Shown: positions 1 through 7,618, counted from the stretch's first letter. The stretch is 11,157 bases of DNA from Scytalidium lignicola (GCA_002812745.2 NCSJ02000646.1:1-11157), one strand, 5' to 3'. The notes: a model not told the origin generated them from the letters alone. Numbers and translations are program-made.

Positions 1-1730
1 AAAGAGTATTTACTTATAAGTAATAAACTTTATAATCTTAAAAGCTTAGACAAATATCTTTAAGAGTATAATAACTTCTTAATCTTCTTGATTATTATAG
101 TTTTATAAGCTTTTAAATTCTCTTATATACTTGTAAAAGCTTATAATTCTATGATAAAAGTAAAGGTAAGGTAAAAGATTATAATTTTAACATATTGTTT
201 TTAGTTTATAAGAAGAGTAATAAAGAATATAAGTGGTTTTTAAATAGAAATTAATGAAAATAAGTTGTAAAAGAATAGTTTTTCAAATAGAAGTATATAC
301 TTATATACATAACTTTTATAAAGAACTTATATATTATTGTTAAATTTATATTGAATAAGAAAGCATAATACTAATCTTGATTATAATTAAAAACCTTAAG
401 AAAATAATACTTAAGAATATATAATTACTTATCAACAAGCTTTAAGAACTTTAATACAACTTTTAGTTAACTTTTAAAATAATTAATATTCTTTATAAGA
501 AGTTGATTATTACTTACTAAAGATCTTTAGTATATAAATATGTTATTTTAAACTTATTAAGAGATTTAAGGTAATTTATTAATAAATTTTATTTGTTTAT
601 TATATTGTATAAGAAGGAAAAGGAATAATAATATAATGGTAAAACTTACTTTATAAACTATTGTTATTATATCAATTATAGTATAAGTTAACAATTTAAT
701 TCATAAGGCCTTAGATGTACTACTTTATACTTTTAAATATAAGGAAAATATTTTATATGTAAAAAGGAAGGGTATTGATTATAAAAATACTTGTAAGAAG
801 AGTAAGATGTAAAGAAAGTACATTTTAAAGCTAAAAATATAAGTAAATTTAACTTTAGTGTTTATAGTTCTGAATAATGTTTTAATGAATAGTTTAAATA
901 ATATGTTGTTGATTGTGAAGGAAATAACTTTAAAGAAGATAAGTTAAGCTTTATTTTCAAAACTTTATTTGCTTATAATAATGTAGAAACAGACTTTGAG
1001 AAACTTGATTAACTTGAAATTATATTCTTTATTATAATTATATTCTTTACCTTATGTAGAAGTTTCTTAATAGAATTAATTATACTAATTATTATAGAAT
1101 TAACTAATAATGCTTTTTTNATACTAATTAACTACTAAAGTATTAATGATTAAGAATTACTCTTAAGAACTTAACTTAAAAACCTTTATAATAATTACAA
1201 TGGAAGTATATAATGTAAAGAGCTTAATAAAGTATAATTCAAGATAATTTCATAAAATCTTGATTAATATAAGAGTTGTAAAGTACTTTATAATTAGTTA
1301 TAGTCAATTTGAAGCTTTATAATAAGTAGATTAAACTATAGTACTAAACATTATAACTAAAGGTATAATGATAGTATAATTCAGAATTAAGAGTATAACT
1401 TTAATAAGTTTTATACTAATGAATATACTAATTAAGTAAATTGAATTTTATATAGTTGAATTGACTATTTCTTTTTTGTTGTACTTAATAGATATAGACT
1501 AATTGAGTATATATTTCAACAATCTTATAAACTTACTTATTATCTTATAAGGAAGTATTCTGGTTATATAACAATTTAATTATAACTTTCTACTTTAAGA
1601 TATATCTTTATATACTCTTATTCTTGATTTACTGAAGGAAAACCTTTATTTCTTGACTAACATGAAATTATAACGTTTATATTAACATTTTAATTACTTG
1701 TTAATAACTAGATTATAATGTATATTAAAT
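1..1730. repeat. AT-rich block with RIP-like composition (decayed repeat)
   Basis: The block is overwhelmingly A and T, dense in TpA, and by eye contains a single CpG (in AACGTT near 1673). All six frames are littered with TAA and TAG. This is the pattern left by repeat-induced point mutation, which in Pezizomycotina turns cytosines of duplicated DNA into thymines, mainly at CpA. The sequence runs off the left edge, so its full extent is unknown. I found no intact gene, RNA gene, TATA-flanked terminal inverted repeat or second LTR in it. One ambiguous base lies at 1120. Which element was mutated cannot be told by eye. A naturally AT-rich centromeric or subtelomeric tract is an alternative, but the residual coding bias around 797-1030 favours a mutated mobile element. 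Confidence 0.8.
797..1030 (+). pseudogene. Decayed reading frame in the AT-rich block, identity unknown
   Basis: Reading with codons at 797, 800 and so on, this stretch is interrupted only by TAA/TAG (803, 875, 890, 899, 1010), all reachable from CAA/CAG by one C-to-T change. No TGA occurs in it. Between 902 and 1009 it is open for 36 codons and G is concentrated at first codon positions: I count 13 first-position G, 3 second and 2 third. That bias is typical of coding DNA and would not arise from AT drift. The fragment would encode an acidic, Phe-rich stretch with the motif VDCEG. I do not recognise it. It may be part of a gag-like or other transposon ORF. The same frame continues toward 1729, but its stop density there is close to chance for such AT-rich DNA, so I do not extend the call. 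Confidence 0.35.
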
Positions 1731-2090
1731 TGTTACAAAACTACGCCATCCAGGTCACTGGATAGCCAAGGGTAAGGTAGATGTTCAGGGACAACGGAAA
1801 CGTGTGACACACAAGCAAGTTACTAGGTCGAAGGTAGGATACAGTAATGTATTTAGGTTGAACACGAGGANTCTACTCTCATGTTCCTACAATGTGCTTA
1901 TATAGATAATGAAATCCAACTGGACCCTTTGGACCCCTNCAGGTCCCCCAGGTCCATGGACCCTTTGGANCCCCCCAGGTCCCCAGGGTCCTACTCATGT
2001 CACATGATTGTTAGGTTCTCTATATACACTCTGCCGTGTATCGAGCCTCAGGCCTACACCAATCACCGTGTTACGGTAAAACCTGTAACA
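1731..2090. mobile_element. Probable solo LTR of a fungal LTR retrotransposon
   Basis: This 360 bp segment begins TGTTAC and ends GTAACA, a 6-bp perfect terminal inverted repeat with the TG...CA ends of LTRs. It has normal GC content and many CpGs, with sharp transitions into AT-rich DNA on both sides. It contains TATATA-like stretches (near 1900 and 2018) and an internal C-rich repeat, but no credible protein. No second copy, primer-binding site or polypurine tract is visible, so it is best read as a solo LTR. The flanking pentamers (TAAAT before, TAATA after) match only in the first three bases, so a clean target-site duplication is not shown; drift or slightly wrong borders could explain that. 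Three ambiguous bases (1871, 1939, 1970) fit collapse of several genomic copies. Strand is undetermined. Confidence 0.6.
1921..1986. repeat. C-rich direct repeat and palindrome inside the LTR
   Basis: Two copies of a TGGACCCTTTGGA unit followed by C-rich DNA and CAGGTCCCC start at 1921 and 1957, so the period is 36 bp. Between them lies GGTCCATGGACC (1951-1962), a perfect 12-bp palindrome. Each copy has an ambiguous base inside its C run (1939, 1970), which suggests that the reads or copies disagree there. Confidence 0.6.
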
Positions 2091-2092
2091 TA

Positions 2093-2606
2093 ATAGAGAA
2101 GAAGTAAAAAGAAACTAAGAAAGTAGTTAATAAAGAAGTTAAAATACTTTATCAAATTGTTAATAAGAAGAAAAGAGAACAAAAGGCTATATAAGTAGTA
2201 TAGTATNAAAAAGGAAGTACTCAAAAAGAAAGCAATTAAATAACTTCCTTATAAGATAGTAAGTAAGATGGTTATATATAAGGAATATACTCTATTACTA
2301 TTCCCAGAACCTAAGAAAGAGTTAATTGTTGAGTAAAAACCATTAATTATACTAACAATTAATTCAGCAAAGATTCCACTTCATAAACCACCTCAAACCC
2401 CTTATCAACAGACAATCAGGACAAGTTTTGCAAGGCCAGAGCTACAGCAAGAGGAAGGGGAGAGTGATGGTTCAGAAGAGAGTTATATATGGTTAGATCT
2501 AGAAGGGGAATTTGGATTCAGTAGTAGTTCAAGCGATTCAGGTGATTCAAGCAATTCATCGGATTCAGAGGAATTTAGTGAAGAAGAATACTTTAAGTTG
2601 TGGTAG
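2093..2606 (+). pseudogene. 3' part of a decayed ORF with a Ser/Asp/Glu-rich C-terminus
   Basis: From 2093 to about 2206 one frame reads Lys/Glu-rich with only TAA/TAG interruptions (2105, 2195, 2204). Around the ambiguous base at 2207 coding shifts to the frame of 2211. That frame runs to a natural TAG at 2604-2606 with just two stops, TAA at 2241 and TAA at 2334, both explicable as CAA-to-TAA. The last 89 codons (2337-2603) are open, rich in CpA and apparently unmutated. They give a PPQTPYQQ-containing segment and then an acidic tail of Ser, Asp and Glu ending in a tryptophan. There is no ATG at a sensible place for an independent small gene. A charged, coiled-coil-like region followed by an acidic tail resembles the C-terminal part of a transposase or another element protein, but I do not recognise the family. 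Confidence 0.45.
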
Positions 2607-2648
2607 TTAGTATTTAATTTGTGTGCGTTTACCATACAAAAATAAGAA

Positions 2649-2684
2649 GCGACCACATTTTGCTTTGCGACCACTATTGCTTCC
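2649..2684. repeat. Imperfect 18-bp tandem duplication
   Basis: GCGACCAC followed by an (A/T)-rich stretch and TGCTT occurs twice back to back, starting at 2649 and 2667. The copies differ by a small gap and by their last bases. The repeat lies exactly where repeat-derived sequence gives way to the unique-looking pseudogene, so it may be a junction or footprint. Confidence 0.45.
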
Positions 2685-2732
2685 ACCGACTAGGAGCGAA
2701 TGCGACGAAAGTCGGGCAATGCGCGTGCCTGA

Positions 2733-3658
2733 GGCCCGACGATTACCTATGCTCAGATAGTTGATGGACTACCTCTTGCGGACGTTCTTTATGAAACATA
2801 TGGGATCACCCAATTCGATGCTAAACATCCAGCTAATGACCACGTGGAGCTTTGCCCAAGTGTTATGGAAAAGACAAGAGAGTTCCTTTCTGGATTTAAT
2901 CCAAGTTTATTACAGTTCAATGCGCCAGTAAACACATCATGTATAAGAACTCAATATAGCCTCGATGTCTAACATATTCCACTTAGCTTTTATATGCCTA
3001 TCAAGCTGCCTCGTCTGGATCCAGGTCCTTTAATATTCATCTGATTGAGATTATTGCTATTGCAGTGCATGAGATTGCTGTGATGGTTTTTAAATTAGAT
3101 ACTAACTTGCATAAAGACGATGGCATTACGTCGTGGATAGCCCCAAAAGAAAACGAAGAATGGTGGCGCCTCTACCCCGACGGCCCACCACCTACCCTCT
3201 TCTATCACAATTGGTATATGGATTATCAACAGTACCCTAACGGTATCGCTGATATGGTGGGTTATTGGGCTGAAGCACGTATTCTTGGTGGCGTCATCTT
3301 ATTTGACCGGCACACTCCAGAATCTGATACCGTATTTCTCTTCCCCGAACGAGAGGATGTCACCTACAGGATTTGCAAGCTGCTGGACAGTCAGAAGCGT
3401 CAACTACTGGACTTCTTTTCGTCCGAATCACCACAACATAACCCGTTGCCTATTTTATCAAACGGTAATAATCTTCAACGTGTTGATCCAGAGGAACCTA
3501 TTTCAAGAACTGGCATATATCGAGACAAATGGGAACGCAACCCTCGTCCACTATATTTTGGTGATGGAAGAAGTAGAACTGTATATGACCCTCTTAACTT
3601 TCCAACTAGGCAAGATCAGAATGAAGCCCAAGTACGATGGAAACAACGGGACTACTGA
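2733..3658 (+). pseudogene. Broken member of an uncharacterised conserved ascomycete protein family
   Basis: Three pieces make one protein of about 305 codons. Codons from 2733 run to TAA at 2970-2972, the same frame continues to about 3035, and after a one-base loss inside a Phe-type codon (3036-3038) the next frame runs to the natural stop at 3656-3658. Marker segments in order are CIRTQYSLDV, FYMPIKLPRLDPGPLI, AIAVHEIAVMVFKLD, HKDDGITSW, NWYMDYQQYPNGIADMVGYW, ARILGGVILFDR and the near-terminal RVDPEEPI...GIYRD.WER. From memory these match a widespread family of uncharacterised ascomycete proteins of about 300 aa; I can name no function. The start is not visible: the frame is closed by TGA at 2730, and the open 3' piece can only begin at GTG (3065) or an inner Met. 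Composition is normal and CpA is abundant, so decay is by ordinary point mutation and not RIP. A base-call error could explain one lesion but hardly both. Confidence 0.75.
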
Positions 3659-4098
3659 TTCTATAATCTACGGAACTTGGGTTTTTTGGTAAAAGTGCCA
3701 TTGAAGTGTTTAGGGTTCTCAGGCTTTATTATCGCTGTAATTTAGAAATCAAAAAAGGAATCAAATTATGTATACGTTCAGGAACATAATTGAATGGGGG
3801 CAGAACAGACCAAGTATTTGCGGGTTAGTAGGGAGTGGTTTAGATCCTTAGGAAGCTTAATTGTTTATTGAGTCGGTTGATAAAAGAGCACCGGGGGGTT
3901 ATTACAGCGTTGCATACACCAACCAACCCGACTAAGTGAAGAGTGTCGAAGCGCAGCATTCAAGTTGCACTGCCCTCCACGGTCCTTGTCACGAGCCCTC
4001 ACTTTCTATTATTCTAGCACCTTGAACTTTATTTCAATCATCTAATTCTAAAATCCAAAAATTAGGCTCCATTGGAAATCGATTGCACACATCTATAA

Positions 4099-4111
4099 TG
4101 TACGGAGTACA
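4099..4111. repeat. TGTACGGAGTACA interrupted palindrome
   Basis: Five-base arms TGTAC/GTACA flank GGA. From memory, GTACGGAGTAC is a recurrent word in intergenic and transposon-derived DNA of Aspergillus and Penicillium; I cannot check this here. It could be a mobile-element end or just a frequent motif. Confidence 0.4.
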
Positions 4112-4372
4112 GAAATGGTGGTAGTGGTGACGATGAATGATAACGACGGCGATCACGCTTCGAGATCTGGGCACAGGTGTGGAAGCACTGGCTGGAAATT
4201 GTTCCCTCTGGTCAGAATCGCGCCATTTGCGCCGTTTTTCTCAGCGGGCGGGGGCGGGAGGACTAAATGGTTGGTCCACATAGCTCAGGGCCTGCAAGTC
4301 AGCGAGCAGACGCTGTCACAAAGCTATGCACCAACAAGGGCCTTGTGGTGGAGATAGGGGAGCTTCTCTACG

Positions 4373-4470
4373 GTTCCGTACTTCCTTCACTTTACCTCCC
4401 TCGTATCTTCCTCACATTCCCCGTAGGCGTTTTTTGTGTGTTTCTTCTTGTGTTTCCTCCCCTTGCTTAC
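4373..4470 (+). promoter_or_regulatory. Pyrimidine-rich tract, possible core promoter
   Basis: The stretch is dominated by C and T on the + strand (runs such as CTTCCTTCACTTTACCTCCC). CT-rich tracts often lie just upstream of transcription start sites in filamentous fungi. The next intact start codon is about 500 bp away (4987). Either the downstream gene has a long 5' UTR, or this served a gene that has since decayed. Confidence 0.3.
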
Positions 4471-4986
4471 ATGCTTCTGCTGCCTCTTTTATCCCTTATC
4501 AATGTACAGTTGAGCCAACACCCTGACCTAAGGTACCAGCTTGCGGAATGCATCACCGAGAGCAATGACGACTGCGGGATATATGGCGAGGCTGGGGCAA
4601 GCCATCAGTATGCGAGACGGGGGTAGAATGTTGGTTCCAGCAAACGTTCTTAGAGACCAACACGGAGATAAGCGTACCGGGTATGACGGATACAGAGAAG
4701 AAAGACAGCTCTAGTCGTATCCTGCAATATTGTATCCATGCTTGGAGGCGATGCACTTTCCAAACTCAGAAATCCGAGGCAGAAAGACCTTCTCCCCCAG
4801 CCTCCTCTCATGGATACCACGAGGGTATGCCTGGCAAAAGTGACCTACAGTATACCAGGTACGGCATGGAAGCTCAGAATTGTACCAATTAACAGGTGGC
4901 GAGTTCGAGTTTAATCCTCCTATAAGAATAACTCACCAACCTTCGCAGAACATTACTCACGGTGTTGCCTTATACCCCATAGCTAA

Positions 4987-6996
4987 ATGACTCCACAACT
5001 ACCATCTGAAATGCCTCTAGAGATCATATTCATTGACGACTCCGAAGGCGCAGAAGAGCTAGCTTCAACTCCACCATCATTTATAGCTTCAACTCCACCA
5101 TCATTTATAGCTTCCACTCCACCATCACCTATAGCTTCCACTCCACCGTCAATTATAGCTTCCACTCCACCGTCGCTTATATCGGATCGCACTGTATCGA
5201 GTAAGAAGTCCAAAGCCGCACTCCACGGTGATTTCGACAGCTCAACAGAAGAGGCCTTACGTAACAAATATCCTGATATAGCTATAAAGGTAGTAGAGGT
5301 TTTAGATGACTATGGAAATCAGCTATCCAAAGATTGGCGCAACCTAAACGAAAAGTTCATCCAGCTAAAGATCGACAAGGAAAGAAGCGAATCCTGGAAC
5401 TCATCACAGAGCATTACTGCTTTTAAGCATCTAAAACGCAAGCCGAGTGATAACCTCGATACGAACCATCCACAAAACTTCAACGAGACATATGATGATA
5501 CCCAGGTTGATAAGGTTGCGGAACGGTATAGAAGGATGAGCATAAGTGACGACGAGACAGCGGGAGCAGATATCAAGCTGGTAGTCAATTCTAAAACAAC
5601 TAAACGACGCTGGAAATCTCAGAAAGTGAAGGACGTGAGCTCTTTATCCTCTGATACGGACCTCGAATCTGAAAAGGAAGAGTCATCATGCCTCAATCAA
5701 AAATCTAGGAGGACTAGTTCGCCTAAGAATCCAACTTCAACAGCCAGTCGAAATAATGGTGTAGCTGGTCGTCGCTCAAAGGCTTCATCTTCACCACCGA
5801 ATCCATTACCAGGTGCACATTCAGGCACGCTGGTTACTCGTTCTGAGCAAAGCGCAAGTGCTGAAGCTTCAACTAAGCTAGAGAGGCGGGCCGGCCCGAG
5901 GCGTCACATTTCCAATGTCACTAGTGGCGATAGTGTCAGCTCGGGCCTCACAATGGAGAAGAACACAAGGAGAATATCTAGGTCGTCACTTCTTTCGACT
6001 GATGAACCAGTCCAAGAAATTGTGACCCAAGCACTAACTGGCAGAAGTGCCTCCAACAATGGAGCTTCTGATATAATAGACTTAACTTCGTCTCCAACTC
6101 GAGAGAGCGAAAGAACCTCCACGCCATCCACTAGAACCTCTAAATCACAAAAGAGTGAAACAAAGCTTCCGGAATTCACCGAATATAATGCCGTCAAGAA
6201 AAACGATCATCAGATCAAGACTGCCATCATTTATCTCTTAAAAAGTCAATATTCGAACAAACGAAAGACTGAGGAGTTCCAAAAGAGCGCAAGGACAGAA
6301 GGTTATGTTTATATTTTCACTTCCCCATTGACTCCCAGTCACTACAAAATTGGAAGAACAAAACAAAAACCTGGAAAGCGGATAGAACAATGGGGAAAGT
6401 GCAAACTCGACCCCGAGCAGGTCAAAGATGACAATGACAAGTACTTCCCACTCTTCTACTTAGTGGAAATGCTTGTGGAACTTGAGCTATATAACGAGCG
6501 GAGGAAATACACCTGTGGAGAGTGTCGAACACAACATAAGCATTATCAGGGTAATAATGCTCCTTTTGCGCGGATAAATGGCGAGAAAATAAATTCCGAA
6601 CACGGAGAGTGGTATTGCGTCAGCGAGGAACGAGCTTTAGAGATTGTAAACAGGTGGAGAGAATGGATATGTGCGCATGACCCATATTCATCCGATATGA
6701 AACTTAATGATCGATGGTCCTGGAAGCTCGATAGAATCAACCACTCAAAAGTGCGTGCCGACTGGGATATGTGGACACGCTGGAGTAAAGTGGATGAAGT
6801 TCAATACCAGTTCCACTGTTTCTTCAGCTCGCTGGAAGTACTTGTACCGGGCCTGGTGTATCTCATCGAGAAATATCCAATCCGTTGTTTGATCACGTTA
6901 ATACTTGGTTTTGTATACAGTATATTTGGTAGACTTGCCTGTGCTATAGGGGTTTTTGTCATGTATCTAGTTTGGCTGCGTTTTCCAAAGAGATAA
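4987..6996 (+). CDS. T5orf172 (GIY-YIG-type) domain protein with C-terminal hydrophobic tail
   Basis: An intronless 669-residue frame. The start is the first ATG, directly after an in-frame TAA (4984-4986); Met9 (5011), with G at -3, is a plausible alternative. Residues 26-65 are five copies of an 8-residue STPPS-type repeat. Residues about 70-430 are Ser/Thr/Lys-rich and probably disordered, with a basic cluster near 206-215 (KRRWK). Residues about 437-561 fit the T5orf172 DNA-binding family of the GIY-YIG superfamily: GYVYIF (439-444), YKIGRT (453-458), Glu494 in VEMLVELEL, CGEC (510-513) with His517/519, GEWY (540-543) and a closing NRWREW. An extra loop (about 519-540) separates the Cys/His cluster from GEWY. 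Residues about 616-666 are strongly hydrophobic, enough for one or two membrane helices, and end FPKR. Function is unknown. DNA binding or cleavage is inferred from the fold family only, and membrane anchoring is unusual for it. The domain call is firm, the biology is not. Confidence 0.85.
   Translation: MTPQLPSEMPLEIIFIDDSEGAEELASTPPSFIASTPPSFIASTPPSPIASTPPSIIASTPPSLISDRTVSSKKSKAALHGDFDSSTEEALRNKYPDIAIKVVEVLDDYGNQLSKDWRNLNEKFIQLKIDKERSESWNSSQSITAFKHLKRKPSDNLDTNHPQNFNETYDDTQVDKVAERYRRMSISDDETAGADIKLVVNSKTTKRRWKSQKVKDVSSLSSDTDLESEKEESSCLNQKSRRTSSPKNPTSTASRNNGVAGRRSKASSSPPNPLPGAHSGTLVTRSEQSASAEASTKLERRAGPRRHISNVTSGDSVSSGLTMEKNTRRISRSSLLSTDEPVQEIVTQALTGRSASNNGASDIIDLTSSPTRESERTSTPSTRTSKSQKSETKLPEFTEYNAVKKNDHQIKTAIIYLLKSQYSNKRKTEEFQKSARTEGYVYIFTSPLTPSHYKIGRTKQKPGKRIEQWGKCKLDPEQVKDDNDKYFPLFYLVEMLVELELYNERRKYTCGECRTQHKHYQGNNAPFARINGEKINSEHGEWYCVSEERALEIVNRWREWICAHDPYSSDMKLNDRWSWKLDRINHSKVRADWDMWTRWSKVDEVQYQFHCFFSSLEVLVPGLVYLIEKYPIRCLITLILGFVYSIFGRLACAIGVFVMYLVWLRFPKR
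5062..5181 (+). repeat. Coding minisatellite, five 24-bp units
   Basis: Exactly five in-frame 24-bp units start at 5062, 5086, 5110, 5134 and 5158. Each encodes A-S-T-P-P-S-x-I, with x = Phe, Phe, Pro, Ile, Leu. Units 1 and 2 are identical. Units 3-5 share TCC for the serine codon and units 4-5 share CCG for the second proline, a graded pattern expected from stepwise unit duplication. Each unit contains a Thr-Pro pair, a possible proline-directed phosphorylation site. Antisense frames here merely mirror the repeat. Confidence 0.95.
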
Positions 6997-7022
6997 CCTA
7001 GGTTTTCCCTTTCTTATGATAA

Positions 7023-7577
7023 TATAAATTAATAATTCACTACATATTGCTGTTGGATTTGCTTCTAATAGCTCTCTTTGGCCTTGAAATCTTTTCTAGT
7101 GTGTTGAAGAATACTCAGTTCTTCTTTCTGTTGTCTCTTGTGGTTATCCCGATTACAATGTTATCGGAATCCATCTTGTTATGCCAGGAATTGGAATGGA
7201 AACTCACTAGCAAGTTGGAAGTAAATCAAAAGTTCGAGTTTTGTACTGCAGGTTGTAACTAGTGACAACTCTACCGTACTTTACATGAGGAGTCCGAGGA
7301 TCGAGACGATCTGGTGAATTTGATTAAAAACGATGCGTTAAGAGTTGACCACATTACAGATAAGTGGGAGTCTGATAGAGAAGATGACGAGTTTGAGGAG
7401 CAAAAAGAAGAGGAAGCAAATCTGAATGTTAGAAGCAGCTGGAGCAAGGAAGAACATCTAGGCGTTGCCAGATACCATCACGCTAGACATAAGACTTCTC
7501 ATGTCTATATTACGCTAGAACAGTCAAGGCTTAAGAGGAAGCTAACATATTTCTTCCAAACAAAGTATATTTTAATA
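7023..7577 (+). pseudogene. Unrecognised gene remnant: hydrophobic half plus acidic half
   Basis: One frame (codons at 7023, 7026 and so on, to TAA at 7578-7580) is open for 185 codons except for TAG and TGA placed back to back at 7260-7265. The first half encodes a hydrophobic stretch (LLLDLLLIALFG, FFFLLSLVVIPI) that could form two membrane helices. The second half is acidic and clearly coding-like: about a third of its codons begin with G, and it contains runs such as DREDDEFEEQKEEE. The second half has no ATG at all and the first half has one only at 7158. No intron of plausible size removes the two stops while keeping the frame. I recognise no family. It lies 27 bp behind the T5orf172 gene, whose own end is hydrophobic, so it may be debris of a duplicated or formerly longer neighbour; that is speculation. 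Confidence 0.35.
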
Positions 7578-7618
7578 TAATACTGTACTAGTTTTTAACC
7601 AAGTTACTTTATACAAGC

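Larger units (their letters stand above)
3659..4986. other. Intergenic region without a convincing gene
   Basis: This 1.3 kb stretch has normal composition. It contains the palindrome-like TGTACGGAGTACA (4099-4111), a GC-rich patch (about 4215-4260) and a pyrimidine-rich tract (about 4370-4500). The short open frames here lack coding-like composition. The most coherent frame, with codons at 4583, 4586 and so on to 4990, is 136 codons long but is cut by TAG at 4712 and TGA at 4841, so at best it is an old gene fragment. I recognise no protein and no RNA gene. The right end should contain the promoter and 5' UTR of the T5orf172 gene. Confidence 0.6.

Noticed and set aside
705..809. 35-codon open stretch in another frame of the AT-rich block
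   Set aside because: It overlaps and conflicts with the better supported frame starting at 797 and has no recognisable motif. I treat it as chance.
1031..1729. Continuation of the 797-1030 frame up to the LTR as one long mutated ORF
   Set aside because: All its stops could be RIP-type, but I count 27 stops in roughly 310 codons over the whole frame from 794, close to chance for DNA this AT-rich. Two runs of about 40 open codons exist (1013-1135, 1460-1576), but positional G bias is weak there.
1881..2093. 70-codon open frame in the LTR
   Set aside because: It is built from the C-rich repeat (Pro/Ser/Arg), crosses two ambiguous bases and runs to the element end. LTRs are normally non-coding.
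2483..2686. Reverse-strand 67-codon frame rich in Ser, Leu and Glu
   Set aside because: It is the antisense shadow of the Ser/Asp/Glu-rich tail of the + strand frame ending at 2606.
2967..2986. GTCTAA...CTTAG as a 20-nt intron that would remove the nonsense codon and restore the downstream frame
   Set aside because: It is far too short for spliceosomal splicing, and the sequence after it is conserved-looking in the unspliced frame (FYMPIKLPRLDPGPLI), so the frameshift near 3037 is real.
4267..4626. 119-codon open frame with a hydrophobic stretch
   Set aside because: The hydrophobic residues come from CTT/CTC/TTT codons of a pyrimidine-rich promoter tract. No family resemblance and no coding bias.
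4583..4990. 136-codon frame with two internal stops upstream of the T5orf172 gene
   Set aside because: It could be an old gene fragment, but I recognise nothing in it and two stops in 136 codons is only mildly better than chance. It is mentioned under the intergenic feature only.
4983..5267. Reverse-strand frame with a DGGVEAI repeat
   Set aside because: It is the mirror of the in-frame 24-bp minisatellite in the T5orf172 gene. Any 24-bp repeat lacking antisense stops gives such a shadow.
7227..7236. AGTTCGAGTT as a possible tRNA B-box
   Set aside because: No matching A-box, acceptor stem or anticodon arm lies upstream. The GAGTTCGAGTTTAATC stretch near 4900 fails for the same reason. I find no tRNA gene in the window.
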